From the NCBI RefSeq assembly GCF_003952365.1, contig NZ_CP034443.1:62001-126000 (forward strand): a DNA stretch of 64,000 bases, read 5' to 3'. Position 1 is the stretch's first letter. Every line of letters starts with the position of its first letter. The stretch comes from Mesorhizobium sp. M9A.F.Ca.ET.002.03.1.2. GTDB lineage: Bacteria > Pseudomonadota > Alphaproteobacteria > Rhizobiales > Rhizobiaceae. Shown in pieces: positions 20,483-29,390 of this stretch. The notes beneath the pieces are model-generated. The model had not been told where the DNA came from. It saw only the letters and a list, made by a program, of their open reading frames with translations, and searched no databases. A program made the position numbers and the translations under genes.

Positions 20483-21025
20483 CTAACTGTGGGCGGACGC
20501 CAGCTTCTTTAGGTGCTTTTCGTGCATCCGCAGCGTCGGCAGCGTCTTCTTGGCGAATTCCTTCAGCGCCGGGTCTCCGCCCGACTGCGCGTAGGTGGAA
20601 AACAGCGCCAATGCCTGCTTGTGCGCCTCGGTTTGCAGGAGGATGTATTTCGCCTGGAATTCGTCGCCGTCGAGGGTCTTGAGCTGGTCGAGCATCGCCT
20701 GGTCCTTCGGCTCCAGAGCCGGGCCGCTCGGCGTCACCGAGGCCGTGGTCTGGCTCCGTTCGAGCGCTGCCTTGAGATCCTCGGCAGCCTTGGTGTGGTC
20801 CTTGACCATCAGCGCGGCGAACTCCTTCACATCGGCGGCGACCTTCTTTTGTTCGGCCAGCCTGCTGCCTTCAATCTCGAACCGGTTGGCGCTGGCGGCT
20901 GTCTTGGAGAAGGTCTCGGTATCGACCTTGGTTTCCTCGACAGCAGGTATGTCGGCGGATTGGGCGAAGGCCGCCGGCGCGCCGGCAAACAGAGCGGCCA
21001 TGGCGATGGTGAGATGCGTTTTCAC
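20483..21025 (-). CDS. Periplasmic DUF4142 protein
   Basis: A 180-residue exported protein. I choose the GTG at 21025 because GGAG lies seven bases upstream and the product then starts with a clean signal peptide (TIAMAALFAGAPAAFAQ). The mature part is an all-helical ferritin-like DUF4142 domain with repeated His, for example KDHTKAAEDLKAAL, QTEAHKQAL and MRMHEKHLKKL-like segments. Members are common in rhizobia and linked loosely to oxidative or metal stress; the role is not established. The open frame continuing to 21541 is an artefact overlapping the DUF899 gene. Confidence 0.8.
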   Translation of the reverse strand: MKTHLTIAMAALFAGAPAAFAQSADIPAVEETKVDTETFSKTAASANRFEIEGSRLAEQKKVAADVKEFAALMVKDHTKAAEDLKAALERSQTTASVTPSGPALEPKDQAMLDQLKTLDGDEFQAKYILLQTEAHKQALALFSTYAQSGGDPALKEFAKKTLPTLRMHEKHLKKLASAHS

Positions 21026-21120
21026 GGGAAATCTCCGAGTTTGTGATCCTCGGAGTCTCCAACGCGACACAGGCGGCGAAGTTGCGCGCCTGCCTTCCCC
21101 CTTGTGGGAGAGGCAGGGCC

Positions 21121-21864
21121 TCAATGGCAGCAGGCGCCGGCATATTGCAGCTGCTCGTCCCAGTCCGGCCGGCCCTCCGGGGTAAAATCCATCAGGTTCC
21201 ACAGGATCTCGCAGGTGCCGACAGCGCGCGGGTCCTGGCCGGGCTCGGACGGCGCGAAACCGAGCTCGGAGCTCCAGAAATGGCGGATGCCCTCGGTATC
21301 GCGATGGAACACCGACAGAACCGGAAGCTGCGCGCCGTCCTCGGCCTCGGCGTGGTAGTCGCGCTTGAAGCTGTTGCCGGCCGAGGAGACCAGCCGCATG
21401 TTCTTCCAGCCGCGGTCGCGGCCGAGCGTGATCAGGTTTTCGAGCGCGGTCTTGCCCACCACGGCGAAGTTGAAGCCGGCGGCCTCGAGATGGCCGATGG
21501 CGCCGTCGAACTGGTCGAGCAGCGCCGTGCAGGACGGGCATGGCTGATCGGCCCGCGCGAGCTTGGCCGTGCCGCCGCTCGTCGCCACGTCGCGCGTCTC
21601 CTGCGGATGGCGCGGAAACATCATCGAGTAGACGATCAGCGTGTCCTTGCCAGGCGAAAACAGCTCCGACAGTTTTATGCGGGCCGGCTTGCCGTCGGCG
21701 TCGAAACCGTCGAACACATAATCCTCAGGCACCAGCCCGCCGGGCGGCAGCGCGCGGCGGGCGACGGCCACATCCTCCATGGCGCGGCGCAGCTCGATCT
21801 CCTTTTGCAAGAGGGTTTCGCGGGCGGTTCGGTATTCAGCGGATTCGTTGGGAAAGGTGATCAT
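21121..21864 (-). CDS. DUF899 thioredoxin-like protein
   Basis: A 247-residue protein of DUF899, a thioredoxin-fold family. The CxxC motif appears as PCPSCTALLDQFDGA near residue 105, preceded by DTLIVYSMMFP, and the C-terminus has VGTCEILWNLMDFTPEGR and a final CC pair. Start 21864 is preferred since GGAG lies six bases upstream; in-frame ATGs reach back to 21921. Function is unknown beyond a likely thiol-redox activity. It is convergent with nothing and reads toward the DUF4142 gene. Confidence 0.85.
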   Translation of the reverse strand: MITFPNESAEYRTARETLLQKEIELRRAMEDVAVARRALPPGGLVPEDYVFDGFDADGKPARIKLSELFSPGKDTLIVYSMMFPRHPQETRDVATSGGTAKLARADQPCPSCTALLDQFDGAIGHLEAAGFNFAVVGKTALENLITLGRDRGWKNMRLVSSAGNSFKRDYHAEAEDGAQLPVLSVFHRDTEGIRHFWSSELGFAPSEPGQDPRAVGTCEILWNLMDFTPEGRPDWDEQLQYAGACCH

Positions 21865-21959
21865 CGTCATCTCCATCATCCGTGCTTTTGGCGGCGCGCG
21901 GCAACGCGCCTTACCTCTCAAGGACGTATGGTGAAGGAGGGTTCCGACATTTTGCGCAG

Positions 21960-22000
21960 GCGAGGAGCAATCGCTTCAGGTTAGCGCTGCTCCTCACCCC
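21960..22000. repeat. Fragment of an RIME-like element end
   Basis: The sequence GCAATCGCTTCAGGTTAGCG followed by CTGCTCCTCACC resembles the left end of the full palindromic element at 43290-43320. Only the end is present, so this looks like a remnant or a solo arm between the DUF899 and acetyltransferase genes. It partly overlaps the 3' end of the latter. Confidence 0.5.
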
Positions 22001-22482
22001 GCCCAGTCGACTTCGAACATCCCCAGCCGCTCGTAGAGCCTGACGGCGGCGGCGTTCTCCACCGTGTTGGTTTTGAGATCGACATGCGCGGCACCGCGTG
22101 CGCGAAAGGCGGCGAAGACGTGCCACATCAGCGCTTCGGCGATGCCTCGGCCGCGCGCATCGGGGTGGACGGCGAGGTCCTTGACGAACGCCCTCGTCCA
22201 GCACAGCGCCGCGCCCGCAAGCCGCCCCTTGCCGTCGATAACCAGGAAACACAAGGCAGGGTCGAATTCCGCGTCGCTTGAAACGCGCGGCCACCATTCG
22301 TCGAACGGCCCGTCGGCGCCATCGTCGAACACGGCGGTCAGCAGCGCATGCAAGGCAAGCGCGTCGGTGGCCTCGAAGCCGCGCATGACGAAGCCTTCCG
22401 GCCAGCGCGGCGGGGCAAGCGTATCGTTGAGGATCTTGCGCAGCCTGATATCGTTTGGCGCCGGCGGGCGCGGCTCAGGCAT
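21994..22482 (-). CDS. GNAT-family N-acetyltransferase
   Basis: A 162-residue acetyltransferase. The acetyl-CoA binding signature is VKDLAVHPDARGRGIAEALM near residues 99-118 (Q/RxxGxG/A form RGRGIA), and the C-terminal NAAAVRLYERLGM is the usual strand-helix end of GNAT enzymes. The substrate is unknown. Starting at 22482 it overlaps the stop of the upstream transglycosylase gene by eight bases, so translation is probably coupled. The longer frame to 22518 would overlap further and is unlikely. Confidence 0.8.
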   Translation of the reverse strand: MPEPRPPAPNDIRLRKILNDTLAPPRWPEGFVMRGFEATDALALHALLTAVFDDGADGPFDEWWPRVSSDAEFDPALCFLVIDGKGRLAGAALCWTRAFVKDLAVHPDARGRGIAEALMWHVFAAFRARGAAHVDLKTNTVENAAAVRLYERLGMFEVDWAG

Positions 22483-23290
22483 CGGGCTGCAGGCGACGCC
22501 GGGCGCGGTCGCGGCCAAGGCCGGTTTCTTCCAGCATGCCTTTGCGCTTGGCGTCGTAATAATAGCCGCTCTGGTAGAGCCGGTCGGCGCGCTTGGCGTT
22601 GCCGCCGGCCACCAGCCAGGCGCCGCGCAGATATTTCACCGCATATTTCAGATTGGTCTCGGCGTCGAACAGCCCGCTCGCCGGCCCGTCATAGCCCATG
22701 CCGCGCGCCGTCGCATGCTTGATCTGCATCAACCCCCAATGGCCGCGATTGTAGGCCTTGGGATTGAAGGTGCTTTCGCGGCTGACGACACGGCGCACCA
22801 GATCGACCGGCACCTCATAGAGGGCGGCATATTTGGCGATCAGCCGCTCGATCTCACCGCGCGGCCCCGTCGAATACTCCCTGGCAGGGCTGGTCGAAAG
22901 CAGGGCGGACGGTTTCTGAGGCACGGCATAGGCGACCTGCTGAACGCCGGGCATCGTCTTGCCTGTCTCACCGGTGGCCGGCATGGCGACAGCGGCCGTC
23001 ATGGCTGCAGGTGCAGCCAGCGGGGTCGGGCCGGCGAAGGCGGCCGGCTGGGCAGGTGTCGCGGCGGGGTCGGCTGGCAGCGCCGACGTCTGGACAGGCG
23101 CGACGCCGGACGTTTCCGGCAGCACCGAAACCGTGTCGGGCAGCGCCAGCGTAAAACCGGCATCAGCGTCCGCTGCGGCGGTTTCGGTCAGGGAAGGCAC
23201 GGCCTTCGTCTGCGAGGTCGAAGTGCAGCCGCTGAGACCGGCCGCAGCGAGCATCACGCCGATCGCGGGAAAGATGATTTTTGCTGGCAA
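22475..23290 (-). CDS. Lipoprotein lytic transglycosylase (SLT domain)
   Basis: A putative outer-membrane lipoprotein that cleaves peptidoglycan. With a TTG start at 23290 the product begins with a signal peptide whose lipobox is LSGC (near residue 19-22), then a long Ala/Pro-rich linker, and the SLT catalytic domain in the last 130 residues: the catalytic Glu in VVSRESTFNPKAYN, GLMQIKHATARGMGY, and YAVKYLRG. No ATG or GTG lies between the lipobox region and a stretch that overlaps the divergent ogt gene, hence the TTG choice. Downstream it overlaps the acetyltransferase gene by eight bases. Confidence 0.8.
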   Translation of the reverse strand: MPAKIIFPAIGVMLAAAGLSGCTSTSQTKAVPSLTETAAADADAGFTLALPDTVSVLPETSGVAPVQTSALPADPAATPAQPAAFAGPTPLAAPAAMTAAVAMPATGETGKTMPGVQQVAYAVPQKPSALLSTSPAREYSTGPRGEIERLIAKYAALYEVPVDLVRRVVSRESTFNPKAYNRGHWGLMQIKHATARGMGYDGPASGLFDAETNLKYAVKYLRGAWLVAGGNAKRADRLYQSGYYYDAKRKGMLEETGLGRDRARRRLQPDA

Positions 23291-23471
23291 GCCGCGCTCG
23301 GGTCCGGTTCGTCTGTTAAGAAAGTCCTTACACCAGCGCCTTTGCCCGGGCAATCCGCAGCCTGTTGTGGACTTCGGATGGTTTTCGGGTGGCAACGGCA
23401 GCCTGAAAATGCGATATCTCGTTCTCGATATGTACCGGATTCCCATCCGTTTCTTCGGAAAGGAGCACATC

Positions 23472-24041
23472 ATGGAAAGCACCTCTCGGGCCACCGCCGG
23501 CCACGCGGTCTTCGAAACCGTGATCGGCTTCATGGGCATCGCCTGGAGCGAGGCCGGACTGACCCGGCTCTGCCTGCCCCAGCGCTACCGCGACGCCGTG
23601 GAACGCCGGCTCTTGCACCATGCCGGCATCGCCGCGTCGAGCGCCCGACCGCAATGGGTCACCGAGCTGATCGCGTCGATACAGGCCTATGCAGCCGGCG
23701 AAGACGTCGATTTCTCCGGTGTGCCGGTCGATCTCACCGGCGTCGACGATTTCCGCCTTGCCATCTACGACGCGGCGCGAAAGCTCGCCTTCGGCGAGAC
23801 CACCACCTATGGCGAGCTGGCCAGGCGCGCCGGTCATGCCGGTCTGGCCCGTGAGACGGGCGCGGCGCTTGGCGCCAACCCGGTGCCGCTGGTCATCCCT
23901 TGCCACCGCATCCTTGCCGCCGGCGGCAAGATCGGCGGTTTTTCCGCGCCGGGTGGCTCGACCACCAAGGAAAAGATGCTGGCGATGGAAGGCGTGCGCG
24001 TCGGCCCGCCGCCGCCGGCGCAAGTGTCGTTCGGTTTCTAA
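23472..24041 (+). CDS. ogt: Methylated-DNA--protein-cysteine methyltransferase
   Basis: A 189-residue suicide repair protein that transfers the alkyl group from O6-alkylguanine to its own cysteine. The active-site motif IPCHRI places the nucleophile at Cys144, preceded by the DNA-binding helix with TTYGELARRAGHAGLARETGAA (residues 110-131, including the arginine finger region). The N-terminal RNase H-like domain is short, as in Ogt rather than Ada. Start 23472 follows AAGGAG. It is divergent from the transglycosylase gene and followed by two strong hairpins. Confidence 0.93.
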   Translation: MESTSRATAGHAVFETVIGFMGIAWSEAGLTRLCLPQRYRDAVERRLLHHAGIAASSARPQWVTELIASIQAYAAGEDVDFSGVPVDLTGVDDFRLAIYDAARKLAFGETTTYGELARRAGHAGLARETGAALGANPVPLVIPCHRILAAGGKIGGFSAPGGSTTKEKMLAMEGVRVGPPPPAQVSFGF

Positions 24042-24058
24042 GGCCGGGCGGAGCTAAA

Positions 24059-24102
24059 GCAATTCCAGGAAAAGTGCGTAGCGGTTTTCCGCCCGGAATT
24101 GC
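24059..24102. repeat. Short hairpin repeat, copy A
   Basis: GCAATTCC (24059-24066) pairs with GGAATTGC (24095-24102), and inside it GGAAAA pairs with TTTTCC around a GTGCGTAGCGG loop. Related hairpins with the same AAAAGTG ... CGGTTTT core but different arms occur at 29263-29311 and 50043-50088. Confidence 0.7.
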
Positions 24103-24117
24103 GTCAAAACAAAGAGA

Positions 24118-24157
24118 TAGAGCGGTTCGCCGTTTCCGTGAAACGGTGAACGCTCTA
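24118..24157. terminator. Strong hairpin between convergent genes
   Basis: TAGAGCGGTTCGCCGTTTC and its near complement ending GCTCTA form a 17-pair stem with a CGT loop. It ends at the stop codon of the minus-strand gene at 24155. It lacks a long T run, so it may be a repeat-type hairpin that protects or ends both convergent transcripts. Confidence 0.5.
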
Positions 24158-24481
24158 GTCCTGCAGGATGCGCCGGCGGAAACGCCGGTCTGTATCCACC
24201 CGTTTGCATTTGTAGACGATGCAGGACTTCGTGTCGGCGCTCGGCACCGAAGCGCGCGCCCTTACCTCGCCGATGCTGCAGAAACGCTGGCTCCGCACAT
24301 AGCGGTCGTAGAGCGGCAATCCCGGCGTGCGCGTCGACTCGTAACGCAGGATGACCGCGCCCTCCCGCGCGATCGCCGCCCGCACCCTGCCGCAGCTCAT
24401 GCGGCTCGGGTCATAGCGCGAGATCGCCTGCGCCTCGGCGGCCACCAACGTCAGGCAGACAGCAAGCAGAACAATTTTCAT
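24155..24481 (-). CDS. Small secreted Cys-containing hypothetical protein
   Basis: A 108-residue protein with a clear signal peptide (MKIVLLAVCLTLVAAEAQA). The mature part is basic and has four cysteines (MSCGR, RFCS, SCIVYKCKR), which could form two disulphides in the periplasm. The start at 24481 follows GAGAGG. I do not recognise a named family. It converges on ogt and reads away from the cold-shock gene. Confidence 0.65.
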   Translation of the reverse strand: MKIVLLAVCLTLVAAEAQAISRYDPSRMSCGRVRAAIAREGAVILRYESTRTPGLPLYDRYVRSQRFCSIGEVRARASVPSADTKSCIVYKCKRVDTDRRFRRRILQD

Positions 24482-24876
24482 GGTCCTCTCCCAAAACCAA
24501 TCCGGCGCCCGAAGGACGGCTTTGTCCCCGAGGCGCGCGCATGACCCTGAACCGGAATCGGCTTTCAGAAAGGATCGTGCGCAGATACAACCTGCCACAA
24601 CGTCCTTTGCACGTCCAAAAAGACGCGCGGCGCTGTGGTATCTGGCGACGCGTCCACGCGATTGAGGCGGCCGTTATGCCGTGCCGCATCGGCGCGTTTT
24701 TTTGCGCAGTCTTGTTTTTGGTGCAAAAGCGGACTATATGCCTTCCATTGATATTTCGGCCGATCGATCCGGGCCTCGCGATCTTCGCGTTTGCTGACGT
24801 CTATCTCCAAAATCTCGATACACACCGGCGGGACTTCGGTTCGGTCAAACTAAAGCAAATGTGAAGGACTATCGAA
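24482..24876. other. Spacer upstream of the cold-shock gene
   Basis: This 395-base divergent spacer must hold the promoter of the secreted protein gene and that of the cold-shock gene, whose mRNAs usually have long 5' leaders. At 24536-24581 there is a weak fourth member of the hairpin family (CGCATGACC ... GGATCGTGCG arms around AACCGGAATCGGCTTTC). A T-rich section at 24697-24730 may contain the cold-shock promoter. I see no gene. Confidence 0.4.
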
Positions 24877-25089
24877 ATGGCAACAGGTACGGTCAAGTGG
24901 TTTAACTCCACCAAGGGTTTCGGCTTCATCCAGCCTGACAGCGGCGGCGCGGACGTTTTCGTCCACATCTCCGCAGTCGAGCGCGCTGGGCTGTCGACCC
25001 TGGTCGAAGGCCAGAAGATCAACTTCGAGATCGAGCAGGACCGCCGCACAGGCAAGTCGTCTGCTGGGTCTCTGAGCAAGGCAGCCTGA
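24877..25089 (+). CDS. cspA: Cold-shock protein (CspA family)
   Basis: A 70-residue single cold-shock domain that binds single-stranded RNA or DNA. Both RNP motifs are present: KGFGFIQP (residues about 13-20) and VFVHISAV (about 27-34). It begins [14 protein letters not shown], as in the rhizobial Csp group. The ATG follows AAGGACTATCGAA. The long spacer upstream suits the post-transcriptional control known for csp mRNAs. A good terminator lies only 170 bases downstream. Confidence 0.95.
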   Translation: MATGTVKWFNSTKGFGFIQPDSGGADVFVHISAVERAGLSTLVEGQKINFEIEQDRRTGKSSAGSLSKAA

Positions 25090-25259
25090 TTTTGCGAATG
25101 GCGCGCGCCGGAGCGACAGCTCGGGGCGCGCGCGGCAAGTCACGGATGTACTGACGGTCGCGCGAGAAGCGCGCCGGAGCGGAAAGACCCCGACAAGCCG
25201 AAGCAGCAGATTGCTGCCGGCCCGGCCAAAACGCTCCCGATCAGGCTACCAAGCATGGG

Positions 25260-25286
25260 AAGGCGGGATTTTGTCCCGCCTTTTTG
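25260..25286 (+). terminator. Rho-independent terminator downstream of cspA
   Basis: AAGGCGGGA pairs with TCCCGCCTT around a TTTTG loop and runs into further T. It is the first strong terminator after cspA, giving the message a 170-base 3' region that itself contains a GCGCGC hairpin just past the stop codon. Confidence 0.85.
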
Positions 25287-25340
25287 CTGTCCGGGTTTTA
25301 GACGCCGACAATTGGCGCTTTCGCCAATCGCCGACGTTGC

Positions 25341-25952
25341 TCACCCCAGCCATTCCATCGGCACATGCCCTGGATCGGCCTCGACTCGTTTCAGCCAGGC
25401 CGCCACCGCCGGATAGGCGTCGAGCTGGAAGCCGCCCTTCTCGGCCGTATGCGTGTAGGCATAGAGCGCGATATCGGCGACGCTCGTTGCCTCACCGGCA
25501 AAGAACGCGCTGCCTTGCAGATGCTTGTTCATCACGCCGAGCGCCTTGTTGCCGCGCTCCAGCGTCGCCGCCAGCCGTTCCGGCGTCGCGTCCTTGGCGC
25601 GTTCGGGAAAGGTCAGCAGAGCCTTACGCACAGCGATATAGGGCTCGTGGCTGTACTGCTCGAAGAATAGCCATTGATAAGCCAGCGCCCGCTCGTATTT
25701 GTCGGCCGGCAGGAACCGCGTGCCTTCGGCGAGATAGAGCAGGATGGCGTTGGATTCAGCGAGCCGCCGGCCGTCGTCGAGCTCGAGCAGCGGCACCATC
25801 GCGTTCGGGTTCTTGGCGACATAGTCGGGCTTGCGCGTGTCGCCGGTATGCGAGCTCACCTCGACATTGGTGAAGGGGATGCCGAGCTTGGCCATCAAAA
25901 GGCGCGGCTTGTAGCAATTGCCGCTGTCGATCATTCCGTAGAGTATGGTCAT
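25341..25952 (-). CDS. Glutathione S-transferase family protein
   Basis: A 203-residue GST. The N-terminal thioredoxin-like domain has ILYGMIDSGNCYKPRLLMAKLGI and the glutathione-binding ESNAILLYLAEG near residue 65. The C-terminal helical domain has the conserved SVADIALYAYTHTAE. A Ser in DSGN is the likely catalytic residue, as in beta/theta-like bacterial GSTs. Start 25952 follows GGGAG; upstream in-frame ATGs lack one. Substrate unknown. It stands alone after the cspA terminator, converging on it. Confidence 0.88.
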   Translation of the reverse strand: MTILYGMIDSGNCYKPRLLMAKLGIPFTNVEVSSHTGDTRKPDYVAKNPNAMVPLLELDDGRRLAESNAILLYLAEGTRFLPADKYERALAYQWLFFEQYSHEPYIAVRKALLTFPERAKDATPERLAATLERGNKALGVMNKHLQGSAFFAGEATSVADIALYAYTHTAEKGGFQLDAYPAVAAWLKRVEADPGHVPMEWLG

Positions 25953-26076
25953 TGGTGCTCCCTCGCTCGTGCAACGACAGCCCATGAGGCCCGAGTCCAG
26001 TCCCAACGCTCTATCCCGGCAGCAACGACTTCATCCAGTGATTTGTTTTGGCGCAACCATCAGCGCCGCTGATACA

Positions 26077-26946
26077 TCACCCGAACAGCGGCACGACCTT
26101 GTTGTCCATGCCAAGCAGCGTATCGATGGGCAGCGGCTCTTCATCGAAAATCGTACCGGCCAGCGCCGGCCGCGCCAGATGGTAACCCTGCAAAAGGTCG
26201 ACGCCGCCGCCGAGCGCGACACGCAGATGCGTGGAGTGCTCGATCCCTTCGACCAGCACCTTGGTGCCGCGGTCGTGCAGCGCGGAGACCAGCGGCCGGA
26301 AAAATCGTTCGGCGGCGGCATGGCGGCAGAATTCCGCGAACCAGGTGCCGTCGATCTTGACGATATCGGGCCGGACGAGGGCGACCCGTTCTGCCGTCGA
26401 ATGCCCGGTGCCGAAATCGTCGATAGCGATGCGGATGCCGTCACGCCGCATCTCACGCGCCAGGCTTACGAGCACCTTGTCGTCGGCCGCCTGTTCGGTG
26501 ATCTCGCAGACCAGCATGTCGGGGGAGAGGTCGAACTCGGCGAGATGCCTGGTCATCAGCCTGATCTCGGCCAGCGCCCGGCCGGCATGATCGTTGATCA
26601 GCGGATTGTAGTTGAAGAACAGGTCGAGCCCGTCGACGCCGATGTTGCGGAAGTTCCTGAGATGCAGCACCCGGCACATCGTCTCGACGAACAGGCGATC
26701 CGGCGCAGGTACTCCCTCGAAGAATACGGGTGGCGCGACCGGCCTGCCGGCGCGGTGCGGCTCGATCAGGCCTTCGACCGCAACGGCCTTCAAAAACCTG
26801 CCGCGCGGCGCGAAGATCGGCTGATAGGCGCTCCGCAGCCGGAATGCGCCATAGACACCGTATTCGATGCCAACCTCGTCGGCAAAGATCGCCTCGCCGA
26901 CATTGCGCCGCCTGTCTGGGCGCCGCCTGTCTGGCCGCCCGGTCAT
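26077..26946 (-). CDS. EAL-domain protein (c-di-GMP phosphodiesterase type), second of a pair
   Basis: A 289-residue stand-alone EAL domain with no sensor domain. The canonical EAL is EGL (VEGLIEPHRAG), followed by FFNYNPL, VCEITEQ, IAIDDFGTGHS, DIVKIDG and VEGIEH. The glutamate, asparagine, acidic DD pair, lysine and final glutamate needed for Mg-dependent hydrolysis all appear to be there, so the enzyme may be active on cyclic di-GMP. Its ATG overlaps the stop of an upstream paralogue as ATGA, so translation is coupled and the products may work together. Confidence 0.85.
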   Translation of the reverse strand: MTGRPDRRRPDRRRNVGEAIFADEVGIEYGVYGAFRLRSAYQPIFAPRGRFLKAVAVEGLIEPHRAGRPVAPPVFFEGVPAPDRLFVETMCRVLHLRNFRNIGVDGLDLFFNYNPLINDHAGRALAEIRLMTRHLAEFDLSPDMLVCEITEQAADDKVLVSLAREMRRDGIRIAIDDFGTGHSTAERVALVRPDIVKIDGTWFAEFCRHAAAERFFRPLVSALHDRGTKVLVEGIEHSTHLRVALGGGVDLLQGYHLARPALAGTIFDEEPLPIDTLLGMDNKVVPLFG

Positions 26947-27836
26947 GGCGCCACCTTGCGCCCGAAAGCCCGTTTCGGCCGCGGCGAGGGCGAGACAGTC
27001 GCAGGCGCCTCGCCGGCATCGGGCACTGTCACAGTCGCCTGTTTGTCCTTGCTGAAGACGTGAAAGCTGGTCGGCGCGAGCTCCGGGCGCGCCAGCGCGA
27101 ATCCCTGCACCATCGAGGCTCCCGATTTCTCGGCCAGCTCAAGCTGCCAGCCTTCCTCGATGCCCTCGAACACCGTGCGGATGCCTTGCTCTTCGAAGCT
27201 TGCCACCATGGCGGTCAGCAGCGCGAAGCCGGCGCCCGATTCCATCAGTTGCATGATCCAGTGGGCATCGAATTTGACGATGTCAGGCCTGAGTTCCTTG
27301 ACGCGGTTGATGTCGGACTCGTCGGCGCCGTAATCGTCGACGGCGATGCGAAATCCATTGGCCCTGAGCGCCTCGATGAAATTGTAGAGGGTTTCCTGTG
27401 ACGCCGATTTCTGCTCGGTCACCTCGCAGACGACGCGGTTCGCATCGATATCAGCTTCATGCAGCACCAGCCGCATGTCACGCAGTGCACCGTCGGCGAT
27501 GCTGCGCTCGGTGAACACCGATGGATCGAAATTGATGAAGATGGATGCCTCCCGCGGCAGGCAGGCGCCGGCGTTCAAAAGGTGCAGCGTCCTTGTCAGC
27601 GCCTCGATATGCAAGCGGTCGGCTGTCTGACAAGTGCTGAAAAAACTCATCGGCGACTGCGGCTCGCCGTCACGGAACGGCCGGATCAGCCCCTCGAACG
27701 CGGTAACGGACAATTTGCCGTTGCTGAAGGCGAAGATCGGCTGGAAAGCGCTCTGCAGCGTGTAGATGCCCCAGACACCGCTGGCGGTGCCGTCATCATG
27801 ACGGATGATCTGGGCAAGCCCGATGCTGCGCGACAC
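26943..27836 (-). CDS. EAL-domain protein (c-di-GMP phosphodiesterase type), first of a pair
   Basis: A 297-residue EAL domain, paralogous to the next gene. It has FEGLIRPFRDGEP in the EAL position, FINFDPSVF, CEVTEQKSA, IAVDDYGADESD, DIVKFDA and FEGIEEG. DDFG is DDYG here, a milder deviation. I choose GTG at 27836 because GAGGAA lies upstream and the length then equals that of the sister protein; the open frame beyond it overlaps the divergent aminotransferase gene. A low-complexity basic tail ends RPKRAFGRKVAP. It is probably the first gene of a two-gene transcript. Confidence 0.82.
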   Translation of the reverse strand: MSRSIGLAQIIRHDDGTASGVWGIYTLQSAFQPIFAFSNGKLSVTAFEGLIRPFRDGEPQSPMSFFSTCQTADRLHIEALTRTLHLLNAGACLPREASIFINFDPSVFTERSIADGALRDMRLVLHEADIDANRVVCEVTEQKSASQETLYNFIEALRANGFRIAVDDYGADESDINRVKELRPDIVKFDAHWIMQLMESGAGFALLTAMVASFEEQGIRTVFEGIEEGWQLELAEKSGASMVQGFALARPELAPTSFHVFSKDKQATVTVPDAGEAPATVSPSPRPKRAFGRKVAP

Positions 27837-27993
27837 GGTTCCTCGCTTTGCGAGACTGGCGGAATGGTGTGATCCGGCCACCGGGGTTTTACCGCCAGTA
27901 GGTGAATTTATTGTTGCCGGATTTGTCGTTGCCGAGGATTTGCGGTCTGGCGCATCCGACAATGCTTGCGCTTGGCGGAATGATGCGACATGA

Positions 27994-29259
<1,266 letters not shown>

Positions 29260-29262
29260 CTA

Positions 29263-29311
29263 ATGCATGTCGCGCAAAAGTGCGCAGCGGTTTTGCGATA
29301 ACGACATGCAT
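29263..29311. repeat. Short hairpin repeat, copy B
   Basis: ATGCATGTCG (29263-29272) pairs with CGACATGCAT (29302-29311), and CGCAAAA pairs with TTTTGCG inside it. It shares the AAAAGTGCG-AGCGGTTTT core with copy A but has entirely different, still complementary arms. It sits four bases past the aspC stop. Confidence 0.75.
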
Positions 29312-29345
29312 AAAAACAAGGGCTTAAAGCGCATCTTGAACACCA

Positions 29346-29370
29346 AAACCCGGCCGCGAGCCGGGTTTTT
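29346..29370 (+). terminator. Terminator of aspC
   Basis: AAACCCGGC pairs perfectly with GCCGGGTTT around a CGCGA loop, followed by two more T. It lies 87 bases past the aspC stop and also just beyond the end of the convergent MFS gene. Confidence 0.88.
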
Positions 29371-29390
29371 CGTGGCGACAGGCACCAGCC

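Noticed and set aside
20483..21541. Long version of the DUF4142 gene
   Set aside because: The extension overlaps the DUF899 gene on the same strand and precedes a clean signal peptide with its own ribosome site at 21025.
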